A stretch of 64,000 nucleotides of DNA, taken from assembly GCF_028736035.1 (NCBI RefSeq), contig NZ_CP117866.1, positions 8,721,001 to 8,785,000 on the forward strand, in the 5' to 3' direction. The notes beneath the pieces were generated by a model. That model was not told the origin of the DNA. It did no database searches and was given only the letters and a program-made list of their open reading frames with translations. The stretch's first letter is position 1, and every line of letters begins with the position of its first letter. This DNA is from Streptomyces sp. T12. GTDB taxonomy: Bacteria; Actinomycetota; Actinomycetes; Streptomycetales; Streptomycetaceae. Position numbers and translations under genes: made by a program. Shown here in pieces: positions 1-8,428 of this stretch.

Positions 1-13
1 CGGGAGCCGACCG

Positions 14-2608
14 GTGAACGCGATACTCTCAGCGGTCCCGGTACGTCGTGAGGCCGACCGCCCGGACTGGGGCGGATGGCTGGCCACCCGGCTGGATCCG
101 CGCTGGCGGCACGGAGAGTGGGATCCCGAGACGAATGTCTTCACCGGCTCGGTGGGCAATCCGCTGACGGCGGCTCACCCCTGCCGAGTCATGCGCTGCC
201 CGGCAGTCGTGGAGTCGTTCAACAGCTACTGCTCGGGATGCACTCACGACCGGCGGAGGAAGGGGGAGCCGCCGGACTTCGCATCCACGCACCTGCCTGG
301 GGCTCGCCACGGCAACCAGCACGGGGGCATCAACCGAGGGATCGGCAAGACGCAGTTCGCGTTGGGGCCGGTGTCAGCGACAGTACGCACCGAGATCCTT
401 TACGCGCTCCAGCAGCGCGACCAGCTGGATGTCATCCTCGTGCCCGGCCGCATCCGTGCCCTTATCGCCTGCCTCCCGGGCGGTCTTGGCTCGCTGCTCG
501 ATCTCGCCCCCCGGTTTCCCGGAGACCTTGGACAAGCTCCGCCGGGCCGGCTGGTCGGGCTGATCGCCGGAAAACGCCGCGAGTACCGGGCCACCTCCGG
601 AACCATCGACTTCGCAGTGCTGCGGCAGACGTGGCTACGCGAGATCGCCAAGGAGTACGGGCGGCAGACGCGGCCCACCGTTCTTGAGCTCCGGGCTGCG
701 GTGCAGGCGGCAGCCATCGCCTCGGCCGCACTCGCCTCCAGACCGAACGGGGAGAACCCGCACAAGCTGCAGCTGGCGGACATGAGCGCCATCGTCGATG
801 GGTTCCGGACCGCCCACAACCCGAAAAGCGGCAAGCCGTACGGCAGTAAACACCGCCGCTCCCTGCTCGGCCACTGGCGCAGCCTCCTCGACCGCACCCG
901 CCTGCTCGGCCTCATGGATCAGATTCCTGGCGCCTTCGCGCTGTCCCCGGCCTTTCATCAGCTGGAGACCCCGGAGGAAGACGCCGAGGACGACATCGGC
1001 CGCGCGATCCCCGAGCACGTCATCGCCGAGCTCGACCAGCACCTGCACCTGATCGGCACCAGCTACGAGCGCCAAGGCTGGACCGCCGACGACTACACGC
1101 AGATGTACACCGCGTACTACCGGATCGTGCGCGACACCGGCCGCCGCCCGGAAGAAGCGGCCCGCCTCCGACGCGGCTGCGTCCAGCGTGTCGACGGCAA
1201 ACCCACCCTCATCTACGACAACCTCAAACGCCGCCGCTACGGGCGCCGCCTTCCCACCACCGAGGACACAGCACGCGACATCGAGACATGGGAGAAGAAG
1301 CTGTCGGGTCTTCCCGTGCGCGCACTCGCACAGGAATGGCTCTTCCCCGCCCCGGGCCCGAACCGCACCCGTCGCGGCCACATGTCCGCGCACCACTTCT
1401 CTGCCAAGATCTTCCGGACTTGGGTGGACAGCATCCCCGTCCTGCTCGACGAGGGGCTCGACGAGCACGGCAACCCCATGCCGTACGACCGCGCGGAGAT
1501 CGTTCTCTACGGATTGCGGCACGCCTACGCACAACGGCACGCCGACGCCGGCGTGCCCGTGGATCACCTGCGCGAGCTGATGGACCATCGCGAAACCGAC
1601 ACCACTATGGGCTACTACAAGGTCTCCCTGGAGCGGAAACGCAAAGCCATCGAGACCGTCGCCCGGCTGACCATCGACCGGCACGGCAACCCCCACAGCT
1701 ACGGTGACGCACTGGCCTACGAGGGCCAGACCGTCGCGGTCCCCTACGGAGGCTGCAGCGAACCCAGGAACGTCAAGGCCGGCGGGCAGCACTGCCGCAT
1801 CCGCTTCCAGTGCGCCGGCTGCGACTTCTACCGCCCCGACCCCTCCTACCTGCCGGCCCTGGAGCAGCAGGTCGCCGAGCTGCGGGCCGACAAGGAAGCA
1901 GCCCTGGCCATGGGCGCCGCCGACTGGGTCATCCGCAACTTCGACGACCAGATCGCCGGCTACAACAAGTCCCTCACTCAGATGCGGCACACCCTGGAGG
2001 CCCTGCCCGAGCACGAGCGAACGGCCGTTGAGGAAGCAGCACGAGAACTGCGCAAGGCACGGTCAGCCGCTGCCTTCGTCCCCGTGGAACGGCTGAACAC
2101 CCGGAGTGCCCATGAGCGGCGCGCCATCCGCGACCTGCACACCACCGGACAGCGCGTTTCCTTCGCCCGTGCGGCACGAGAAGCGGATGTGTCGACCTGG
2201 TTCGTCTACAACAAACCCGCCATCAAAGCCGCGATCCGGGACGCGATGAGGGGCCAGGCCCAGCACGGCGTGGAAGCGGCTGCGGTTCCCCGGCCCGAAC
2301 GGGCCACGCCCGCCAGCCTGCACACCGACCTCGCGCTCGCCCGTGAGGAGATCCAGGAGCTGAAACGAGAGCGCGATGCTCTGAAGCGTCGTGTCCAGCT
2401 TGCCCTGGGCGCGGAAATCGACAATGTGGCCCAGGCCGATCTCGTCAATCGGATTCAGGACCTGGAACACCGGAATCAGGCCCTGGCCAGAGACCTCACC
2501 GAGGCCCGCAGCCGTGCCGAGAGACGCGCGAAACAACGTGAGGAATCGGAAGAAACCATCGCGTCGCTCCGGCTCGCCCTACGAAAGGCCATGCGGGCAG
2601 TCCCTTGA
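14..2608 (+). CDS. Tyrosine recombinase (TnpB-type) fused to a DUF6262/TnpC-like C-terminus
   Basis: An 864-residue site-specific recombinase of the kind found in Tn554-like tnpA-tnpB-tnpC sets in actinobacteria; it would cut and rejoin DNA through a phosphotyrosine. A CxxxxC...CxxC-like cluster lies near the N-terminus. The catalytic C-terminal half shows RRPEEAARLR (Arg I), YGLRHAYAQ (Arg II, with Tyr where classical integrases have His), LMDHR and the nucleophile in TTMGYY. A Cys cluster (QHCRIRFQCAGCDFY) follows, typical of TnpB. From about residue 697 an HTH-like segment (VSTWFVYNKPAIKAAI) and a long coiled coil resemble the separate TnpC/DUF6262 protein, so the two appear fused. The GTG start overlaps a TGA at 15-17 in another frame, suggesting coupling to an upstream recombinase gene outside the window. 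It looks intact. The target site is unknown. Confidence 0.85.
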   Translation: MNAILSAVPVRREADRPDWGGWLATRLDPRWRHGEWDPETNVFTGSVGNPLTAAHPCRVMRCPAVVESFNSYCSGCTHDRRRKGEPPDFASTHLPGARHGNQHGGINRGIGKTQFALGPVSATVRTEILYALQQRDQLDVILVPGRIRALIACLPGGLGSLLDLAPRFPGDLGQAPPGRLVGLIAGKRREYRATSGTIDFAVLRQTWLREIAKEYGRQTRPTVLELRAAVQAAAIASAALASRPNGENPHKLQLADMSAIVDGFRTAHNPKSGKPYGSKHRRSLLGHWRSLLDRTRLLGLMDQIPGAFALSPAFHQLETPEEDAEDDIGRAIPEHVIAELDQHLHLIGTSYERQGWTADDYTQMYTAYYRIVRDTGRRPEEAARLRRGCVQRVDGKPTLIYDNLKRRRYGRRLPTTEDTARDIETWEKKLSGLPVRALAQEWLFPAPGPNRTRRGHMSAHHFSAKIFRTWVDSIPVLLDEGLDEHGNPMPYDRAEIVLYGLRHAYAQRHADAGVPVDHLRELMDHRETDTTMGYYKVSLERKRKAIETVARLTIDRHGNPHSYGDALAYEGQTVAVPYGGCSEPRNVKAGGQHCRIRFQCAGCDFYRPDPSYLPALEQQVAELRADKEAALAMGAADWVIRNFDDQIAGYNKSLTQMRHTLEALPEHERTAVEEAARELRKARSAAAFVPVERLNTRSAHERRAIRDLHTTGQRVSFARAAREADVSTWFVYNKPAIKAAIRDAMRGQAQHGVEAAAVPRPERATPASLHTDLALAREEIQELKRERDALKRRVQLALGAEIDNVAQADLVNRIQDLEHRNQALARDLTEARSRAERRAKQREESEETIASLRLALRKAMRAVP

Positions 2609-2628
2609 GATCCTGATCCGACTCAGAA

Positions 2629-2657
2629 GTGGTGGCTCCGCCGGGCGGAGCCACCAC
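2629..2657. terminator. Perfect 14-bp hairpin, probable bidirectional terminator
   Basis: Arms 2629-2642 and 2644-2657 are exact inverse complements around a single base. It lies 20 bp after the recombinase stop and also 8 bp beyond the stop of the minus-strand gene remnant at 2666, so it may originally have served that remnant. Confidence 0.75.
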
Positions 2658-2665
2658 GCCTCATT

Positions 2666-2760
2666 TCAGGGCGAGTCGACCGTGATCGGCTTGTTGACGT
2701 CGGGGGAGGCAGGGCGGGCGAGAGCGTCCTTCTCACGGGCGTCGGCAGCCCGAGCCAGCA
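2666..2760 (-). pseudogene. 3' remnant of an unidentified minus-strand gene
   Basis: Reading the minus strand towards a TGA at 2668-2666 gives about 30 codons (ending PDVNKPITVDSP) with the strongly G/C-ending codons of a real Streptomyces gene, followed within 10 bp by a perfect hairpin. No start or 5' part is present: upstream lie the promoter and first codons of the plus-strand XRE regulator. I read this as the 3' stump of a gene cut by insertion or deletion. The family is not recognised, and chance coding bias is possible in so short a stretch. Confidence 0.4.
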
Positions 2761-2768
2761 GAATTCCT

Positions 2769-2800
2769 CTATAGGGGAGTGGAATCGCTATAGTGGAATC
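2769..2800 (+). promoter_or_regulatory. Promoter/operator of the XRE-cupin gene with repeated CTATAG boxes
   Basis: CTATAG occurs at 2769-2774 and again at 2788-2793, 19 bp apart, with GGAATC after the second and a similar GGAATC at 2781-2786. TATAGT at 2789-2794 is a good -10 box placing transcription start at or within a base or two of the ATG at 2801. No ribosome binding site precedes the ATG, so a leaderless mRNA is likely. The repeated boxes suggest autoregulation by the encoded XRE protein. Confidence 0.5.
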
Positions 2801-3427
2801 ATGAGTGATCGAAACGCCCTGTCCAGCGGTCTGTCCATGGCTGAGTTGGGGGCCAGGATCCGAGCCGAGCGGCGGGCCCGGGACATGGCTGTGGAGCGGC
2901 TCGCCGAGCTGAGCGGGGTGAGCCGGAGCATGGTGTCCGAGGTGGAGCGCGGTGCCAAGACGCCGAGCGTGCTGGTCCTCGACCGGCTGGCGACCGCGCT
3001 GGGCACGTCGATCGCCCGGCTCCTCGACGAACCCGTACGCCCCGGTGTGGTGGTCCTGCACTGCGCCCAGCAGCAAGTGGTGCGGGATCCCTCCGGGTGG
3101 GAGCGGCGGATCCTGTCTCCCGTCCTCCCGGGCGTCGAGTTCGAGTTCATGCGCACCACCCTGGAACCGGGCGTGGACGCCGGGGAGTTCTCCCCGCACG
3201 CCCCGGGCTCGCACGAGTACGTGGCGGTGGAGACGGGGGAACTGCGCCTGACCGTCGATGGTGTCCCGCACCGTCTGGCGTCCGGGGACGCCGCCTATTT
3301 CCCCGGCAACCGCCGGCATGCCTTCGCCAACGACTCCGCTGATGTGTGCGTGTACTACCTGGCCATGGCGCTGGGCCAGACAGCCGACCCACACCACCAT
3401 CACGTGTCCGGAGGCCCCGATGAATGA
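2801..3427 (+). CDS. XRE-family transcriptional regulator with C-terminal cupin domain
   Basis: A 208-residue cytoplasmic regulator. Residues about 14-70 form an XRE helix-turn-helix (MAELGARIRAERRARDMAVE, then LSGVSRSMVSEVERGAKTPS). Residues about 105-190 form a cupin (HAPGSHEYVAVETGELRL and a DAAYFPGNRRHAF strand), the usual small-molecule sensor of this family. The last 8 bp overlap the start of the decarboxylase gene, so regulator, decarboxylase and PLP enzyme probably form one translationally coupled operon. Members of this family often control amino acid, amine or sugar catabolism, so it probably senses a substrate of the two downstream enzymes. Ligand unknown. Confidence 0.9.
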   Translation: MSDRNALSSGLSMAELGARIRAERRARDMAVERLAELSGVSRSMVSEVERGAKTPSVLVLDRLATALGTSIARLLDEPVRPGVVVLHCAQQQVVRDPSGWERRILSPVLPGVEFEFMRTTLEPGVDAGEFSPHAPGSHEYVAVETGELRLTVDGVPHRLASGDAAYFPGNRRHAFANDSADVCVYYLAMALGQTADPHHHHVSGGPDE

Positions 3428-4838
3428 CCTGCGACGAGCGGGCCGATCGGCCGCGGACATGGCAGTCGGTCACCTGGCCGCCGTAGCCGGCGGGCCGGTG
3501 TGGCGACCGGTGGCCGACGCGGACCGCTCTTGGCTCACCCGGCAGCCGCTGCCCGGGGCGGGGCGCCCCGTGGCGGAACTGCTGCACGACGTACGGGACC
3601 GGATTCTTCCCTATCCGATGGGCAACGGGCACCCCAGGTTCTTCGGGTGGGTCAACTCCCCGCCCTCGCCGGCCGGAGTCCTGGTCGCCCCGCTGGCCGC
3701 AGCCATGAACCCCAGCTGCGCCGGAGGAGACCACGCCGGAGTCCTGCTGGAGCGCACCGCCGTGCGGTGGCTGGCGGAGTTGGTCGGCTTCCCGCACCCG
3801 CCCGGTGCCGGACTGCTGACCAGCGGTGCCTCCATGGCAACCGTCATCGCGCTGGCCGCTGCCCGGCAGCGGGCGATCCGTCAACAGGGCCACAGCGTGC
3901 GCGAGACGGGCCTGTACGGACAGCCTCCGCTGGCGGTCTACCTGTCAGCCGAGGGGCACAGCTGTCTGCGCAAGGCGGCGGAACTCCTTGGCATGGGCAG
4001 CCATTACCTCCGCACGGTCCCGGTCGACGGCGCATACCGCATGGACACCGGCGCACTGCGCCGCCTGATCGCTTCGGACCGGGAGGCGGGCGTGCGCCCG
4101 ATGCTCATCGCGGCCAGCGCCGGAACAGTCAACACCGGCGCCGTCGACCCTCTGGAGGAAATCGCGGGGATCGCCCGCGAGCACGAGCTGTGGTTCCACG
4201 TCGACGGCGCCTACGGCGCGCTCGGGGTCCTCGATGAAGGAATCCGCCCCGTCTATGTCGGCCTGGAACGGGCGGACTCCCTCGCGCTGGACCCTCACAA
4301 ATGGCTCGGCGTACCCGTCGACGCCGGATGCGTCCTCTTCCGCGACCCGGTCGGCCCGCGCGACACCTTCAGCCTCATACCGCCCTACCTCCGCGACGAC
4401 GAGGCCGACGACCTGGGCTGGTTCTCCGAGTACGGCCCCGAACAGACCCGTCCGTTCCGCGCACTGCGTGTCTGGGCCACGATCGCGCACCTCGGCCGCG
4501 ACGGCATCGCCCACCTGGTGCAGCGAACCGCCCAACTCGCCCGTGCCCTCGCCGACATGATCGAAGCCTCCGACGATTTCGACCTGATCGCCCCGGCCGT
4601 CACTTCCGTCGTCGCCTTCCGCCACCGGCCCAAGGCCCTCGACCCCGACACGACAGAGGCACTGAACCAGGCCATCCCGACCGCCGTACAGCGGCGCGGG
4701 CGGGCCTTTCTCACCGGCACTCGGCTCTCGGGCACGGCAGCCCTGCGCGCCTGTGTCCTCCACCCGGACACGACCGAGGCCGACCTCACCGTCCTGCTGG
4801 ACGAAATCCGGACCGCAGCGAGGGAGATCACCGCATGA
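3420..4838 (+). CDS. PLP-dependent (group II) decarboxylase-family protein
   Basis: A 472-residue enzyme of the pyridoxal-dependent decarboxylase family (aromatic amino acid/glutamate decarboxylase fold). The PLP lysine is visible in DPHKWLG (Lys294), preceded by the cofactor-binding HVDGAYG and followed by a long C-terminal domain. The ATG at 3420 lies inside the end of the regulator gene (8-bp overlap) and gives the normal family N-terminus. The stop overlaps an in-frame ATG of the next gene (ATGA at 4835-4838). Family knowledge allows an aromatic amino acid, diaminobutyrate, cysteine sulfinate or threonine-like substrate; the sequence does not decide. The cupin regulator upstream and D-amino-acid-type enzyme downstream suggest catabolism of a specific amino acid. 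Confidence 0.88.
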   Translation: MNDLRRAGRSAADMAVGHLAAVAGGPVWRPVADADRSWLTRQPLPGAGRPVAELLHDVRDRILPYPMGNGHPRFFGWVNSPPSPAGVLVAPLAAAMNPSCAGGDHAGVLLERTAVRWLAELVGFPHPPGAGLLTSGASMATVIALAAARQRAIRQQGHSVRETGLYGQPPLAVYLSAEGHSCLRKAAELLGMGSHYLRTVPVDGAYRMDTGALRRLIASDREAGVRPMLIAASAGTVNTGAVDPLEEIAGIAREHELWFHVDGAYGALGVLDEGIRPVYVGLERADSLALDPHKWLGVPVDAGCVLFRDPVGPRDTFSLIPPYLRDDEADDLGWFSEYGPEQTRPFRALRVWATIAHLGRDGIAHLVQRTAQLARALADMIEASDDFDLIAPAVTSVVAFRHRPKALDPDTTEALNQAIPTAVQRRGRAFLTGTRLSGTAALRACVLHPDTTEADLTVLLDEIRTAAREITA

Positions 4839-4921
4839 GTCACCCTCACCGGGTCGTCTGTGAGACGGGCCAGGAGCCCGCCGTGATCCCCTGGAGGCGT
4901 TCCGACACCGGAGGTATGCCC

Positions 4922-6016
4922 ATGTTCACGAGTCTTTCCGCCGGCCTGACCACGCCCGCGCTGGTGATCGATGTCGATGTACTGGAGCGCAACATCACGC
5001 GGATGGCCGAGCACGCCCGTGCCGGAGGCTTCGCGCTGCGCCCGCACGCCAAGACCCACAAGAGCCTGCCGATAGCCGACCGCCAGCTCGCGGCCGGCGC
5101 TGTCGGCCTCACGGTCGCCACCATCGCCGAAGCCGAGGCGTTCGCCCGCCACGGCGTCACCGACCTGTTCATCGCCTACCCGCTGTGGATCGACAACGAC
5201 AAGGCCCGGCGGCTGCGGCGGCTCGCGGAGACAGTGGCCTTGCGCCTGGCCGCTGACTCCCCGGAGGGCGCACGGCGCCTGGGGGAGGCCGTGCGGGGCT
5301 CGGCCCGGCCGGTCGAGTTGCTGGTCGAGATCGACAGCGGGCACCACCGTACCGGCGTCCGTCCCACAGATGCCGTTGCCGTCGGCAAAGCTGCGGCCGA
5401 TACCGGACTGAACGTCGTCGGCGTCTTCACCTTCCCCGGGCACGGCTACGGTCACGACGCCCAGGCCCGCGAGCGAGCGGCTCGCGACGAGGAGCGGGAG
5501 CTCGGCGAGGCCGCCGAAGCACTCTCTGCCGTCGGGCTCCCGGCACGGATGATCAGCGGCGGCTCGACGCCGACCGCCGGCCGCTGGCAGCCGGGCATCG
5601 TCAACGAACTCCGGCCCGGCGTCTACGTCTTCAATGACGCCACCCAGCTGGCCCTCGGCTCCTGCACTCCGGACGACGTGGCACTCGTCGCCGCCGCGAC
5701 GGTGGTCAGCGCCCCGGCCAAGGGGCGCTTCGTGCTGGACGCGGGCAGCAAGGTCCTCGGCACCGACACCACCCCGTGGGTGGCCGGCCACGGACAACTA
5801 CCAGACTTCCCTGAGGCGACGGTCACCGCGCTCTCCGAGCACCACGCAACGGTCGTACTCCCAGAGGGCAGCGAGGCCCCGCCCCTGGGCGCGCTCGTAG
5901 CCGTCGCCCCCAACCACGTCTGCACGGCGGTCAATCTTGCCGACGAACTGGTCGTCACCCGGCAGGGCAACGTCGTCGACCGCTGGCCGGTAGCAGCCCG
6001 TGGCGCCAACACTTGA
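4922..6016 (+). CDS. D-threonine aldolase/D-serine dehydratase-like PLP enzyme (alanine racemase N-domain fold)
   Basis: About 364 residues, cytosolic. The N-terminal TIM barrel has the PLP lysine in RPHAKTHKS (Lys44), the usual first motif of the fold-type III D-threonine aldolase/D-serine dehydratase (DSD1) group. SGGSTPT is the phosphate-binding loop, and APNHVC near the C-terminus provides the His and Cys expected for the metal site. I place the start at ATG 4922 because GGAGG at 4910-4914 is ideally spaced. An ATG at 4835 that overlaps the decarboxylase stop is in frame and would add 29 residues. Third gene of the XRE-cupin operon. Likely substrates are D-threonine, D-serine or a 3-hydroxy-D-amino acid. 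Confidence 0.85.
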   Translation: MFTSLSAGLTTPALVIDVDVLERNITRMAEHARAGGFALRPHAKTHKSLPIADRQLAAGAVGLTVATIAEAEAFARHGVTDLFIAYPLWIDNDKARRLRRLAETVALRLAADSPEGARRLGEAVRGSARPVELLVEIDSGHHRTGVRPTDAVAVGKAAADTGLNVVGVFTFPGHGYGHDAQARERAARDEERELGEAAEALSAVGLPARMISGGSTPTAGRWQPGIVNELRPGVYVFNDATQLALGSCTPDDVALVAAATVVSAPAKGRFVLDAGSKVLGTDTTPWVAGHGQLPDFPEATVTALSEHHATVVLPEGSEAPPLGALVAVAPNHVCTAVNLADELVVTRQGNVVDRWPVAARGANT

Positions 6017-6304
6017 CGGTCCTATGCAGAAGCCCCGTGTGTCTCACCCTGCGAACGCAGTGCCCTCAGGGCCTTGGCCGGGGGCACACCAACACGGTGG
6101 TTTCGCAAACGGGAGCTGGCGACGTTTGTCGACGGTTTCGGGCGGCACTTAGCGATCAGACGGCCCGGAAATGTCGATGAGAACCGACAACGCGTCTCGC
6201 TGTCGGTTGCTCGTGGGCCTGCGGCTGACGGCTTGTGGTGTGAGCCCGGATCTTCGTTCGCTCCGCGAGGCCGGCAGCAGCTGATGTGCGGTTAGGTTGA
6301 CGAG

Positions 6305-7183
6305 ATGAAGATTCTGCATCTGTCCGATACACACCTCGACCGCGCCGGCGGCCCGGACGCCGATGGGGCCGATGGCACGGCGGCGCTTCGCCGGATGCTC
6401 GCCGACCTGGTCCATTTACGCGACCTCGATGCACTCGTCGTCACGGGAGACGTGGCGGACGATGGATCGCGCGAGGGTTACGCGCGGGCGCATGAGCTCG
6501 TGGGCGGCTACGCCCAGGAGCGGGGCGCATCGGTGTTCTACGCGACCGGGAACCACGATGAGCGGGCGGCGTTCAGCGAGGTGCTCGGCTGTGGCCACGC
6601 ACGCCCCGACGCGGTGTACGACGGGCCCGGGGGTGAGCGGGCCGCCGTGAGCACGGTCGGTGGCTGGCGGGTGGTCACTCTTGACTCTCTCGTGCCGGGC
6701 AAGGGCTACGGGAGGATCGGCCGGGCCCAGCTGGACTGGCTTCGTGAGGTCTTGGCCATGCCCGCGGCGCACGGCACGCTCCTGGCCTTCCACCACCCGC
6801 CGGTCGCTTTGGAGGTCGAGGTGCAGCGGGCGCTGGGGCTGCAGGATGCCGATGAGCTGGGTGCGGTGATCCGCGGAACGGATGTGCAGCTGATCCTGTG
6901 CGGTCACTTCCATCTTCAGATCCTGGGGCGCCTGGAACAGGCGACGGTCTGGGTCACGCCCGGCATCGTCAGCCGCATCGACCTGACTGCCCAGCCCGGC
7001 ACCGAGCGCGCCGTGCACGGTCCTTCGGCCTCCCTGGTCCGGCTCGGCACGCCCCACGGACCGCTTATTCACACCCTTCATGCCCGTGATCTCCGCGTGG
7101 GCGAGACGGTCTACGAAGCCGATGAGGAGGAGATGCGTGAGGTGATCGAGAAACTCGGCCCGGCCAAGATGAGCCCGAGCTGA
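6305..7183 (+). CDS. Calcineurin-like metallophosphoesterase (CpdA-like)
   Basis: A 292-residue dinuclear-metal phosphoesterase. All signature blocks are visible: HLSDTHLD at the N-terminus, VVTGDVADDG, ATGNHDE, LAFHHPP, and LCGHFHLQILG near the C-terminus. The nearest characterised type is the class III 3',5'-cyclic-nucleotide phosphodiesterase CpdA; the substrate is not proven. Leu38 is encoded by TTA at 6416-6418. In Streptomyces this codon needs the bldA tRNA, so expression may be tied to development. The gene stands alone after a 288-bp gap (6017-6304) in which I see no gene. Confidence 0.87.
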   Translation: MKILHLSDTHLDRAGGPDADGADGTAALRRMLADLVHLRDLDALVVTGDVADDGSREGYARAHELVGGYAQERGASVFYATGNHDERAAFSEVLGCGHARPDAVYDGPGGERAAVSTVGGWRVVTLDSLVPGKGYGRIGRAQLDWLREVLAMPAAHGTLLAFHHPPVALEVEVQRALGLQDADELGAVIRGTDVQLILCGHFHLQILGRLEQATVWVTPGIVSRIDLTAQPGTERAVHGPSASLVRLGTPHGPLIHTLHARDLRVGETVYEADEEEMREVIEKLGPAKMSPS

Positions 7184-7251
7184 AAAAGCGTGGTGCAGGG
7201 TGCGGATCATTCGCCCGTACCAGGTCGGTGGTGACCTGACGGCGGGCTCAG

Positions 7252-7386
7252 ATGGTGCTGCTGTCCGCGCAGGGCATGAGCGAGGCGAACAACGCAGACG
7301 TGACGTTCACCAGCACCGATCGGGTCCGCGATGTGATCCACAACTTCAACGCCGACGGCTTCACCGCCCGCTACCCGTGGCACTAG
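7252..7386 (+). pseudogene. IS630-family transposase N-terminal remnant
   Basis: Forty-four codons reading MVLLSAQGMSEANNADV and then TSTDRVRDVIHNFNADGF match my memory of the N-terminal helix-turn-helix of IS630-type transposases from Streptomyces. The frame stays open a few codons upstream (RAQ before the Met), and a shifted frame covers the preceding bases, implying a deletion. The DDE domain is absent because the fragment stops at a TAG at 7384. Confidence 0.65.
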
Positions 7387-7685
7387 TCCGGCAGGCTCGC
7401 GAGCTCCGGTCCCTGGGCGAGCAAGGCCCTGCTGAGCGGCTCGGCCGTACGTTCCAGAGCCGGTGTGCGATCCGGGATGCGTTGGCACCTGACGAAAGGC
7501 TCATCAGGCAGGTAGGAGGTGAAGCTCTCGTCGCTGGGAAAGGTCACGAGGTGAGCTTCGATACGGTCGTCCAGAGTGCGCAGTCGCCGTTCGAGTCGCC
7601 CTCCGTGCTCGGCAAGGAGCGGCAACACGGCGCCCTCATAGGCGTTGAAGGCATCCAGTTGCTCCTCCGGTAGCCGTGATGCCTG
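7383..7685 (-). pseudogene. 5'-truncated DUF1330-like conserved protein
   Basis: About 98 codons containing EEQLDAFNAYEGAVLPLLAE, then ERRLRTLDDRIEAHLVTFPS, with good codon bias. The pattern resembles small ferredoxin-like (DUF1330-type) proteins but lacks the first beta-strand and any credible start. The open frame continues upstream only into low-bias sequence antisense to an IS remnant, so the 5' end was probably lost when the IS5-type element inserted. A short expressed product from a downstream start cannot be excluded. Confidence 0.45.
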
Positions 7686-7764
7686 TGACCAGGTCCTTTT
7701 CCGACGGCCCCACCGAACCCACCGTGCGCTGGATTTCCCAGCAGTGGGCTCTCCCAGTGTCACG

Positions 7765-7860
7765 TTGTCCGTCCTGCGGCCGCGTGGCGCCCCCCGGTAG
7801 CACTTGCTGAAACAGCTCCCACAACTCGTCCGGCACCAGCCGCTCAACGATCCCCGCCAT
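7765..7860 (-). pseudogene. IS5-family transposase N-terminal remnant
   Basis: The minus strand encodes MAGIVERLVPDELWELFQQV and about a dozen further residues, the characteristic beginning of Streptomyces IS5-group transposases (DUF4096-type N-terminal domain). Similarity is lost after about 32 codons. The fragment directly precedes the truncated DUF1330-like gene. Confidence 0.65.
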
Positions 7861-7943
7861 GATCGTCAGGCTACCGATCTGCCCAAATGGGGAGACGTCT
7901 CAGCGACTATGCATCTGCCCGTAGCAGCCCGCCCCTGGTTCGT

Positions 7944-8375
7944 TCATCCCGTCACCCTCAAGATCATGAAGTTCTCGGGATTCGGAACCGGCATGAATCC
8001 AGCCTTCGCGTAAACCTCATGGGCGTCGAGGGTCGACAGGAGCACACGCTTGAGCCGATACGGGGCGAGATGGTCGCGGACCGCTCCCGCAAGCCAGGTG
8101 CCGAGCCCTCTGCCGCGGTGCGCAGGCACAACGTAGACGTCGCACAGCCAAGCGAAGGTGGCGCGGTCGGTCACCACGCGCGCATAGGCGACCTGGTCAC
8201 CGAAGGCGTCGTAGATAGCGAAGTTCAATGAGCCGCGCACTGACTCCTCAACCGTTTCCCGACTGCGCCCAAGAGCCCAGAACGCGTCGGTCGACAGCCA
8301 TTCGTGCACCAGCGCCACGTCGAGGCGATCCGGGTCTGTGGAGAGCTCGTATCCGTCGCTCCTGCTAGTGATCAC
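7944..8375 (-). CDS. GNAT-family N-acetyltransferase
   Basis: A 143-residue acetyl-CoA-dependent acyltransferase. The central strand and acetyl-CoA loop read DVYVVPAHRGRGLGTWL (residues about 88-104, the R/Q-x-x-G-x-G/A pyrophosphate loop); the C-terminal YAKAGF is the usual YxxxGF motif. The N-terminal HEWLSTDAFWA resembles a subgroup of small GNAT enzymes of unknown substrate. It stands between IS remnants and probably represents cargo of the accessory region. Substrate unknown. Confidence 0.85.
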   Translation of the reverse strand: MITSRSDGYELSTDPDRLDVALVHEWLSTDAFWALGRSRETVEESVRGSLNFAIYDAFGDQVAYARVVTDRATFAWLCDVYVVPAHRGRGLGTWLAGAVRDHLAPYRLKRVLLSTLDAHEVYAKAGFMPVPNPENFMILRVTG

Positions 8376-8428
8376 GAGGCGGCAGCATAACCAGGCAACT
8401 TGGAAAATCCAAGTAGTTGTCCGAGGCT

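Noticed and set aside
4301..4921. Fusion of the decarboxylase with the DSD-like protein in a long shared frame
   Set aside because: The upstream part of that frame is the decarboxylase gene read in another frame; a ribosome site and normal family start occur at 4922.
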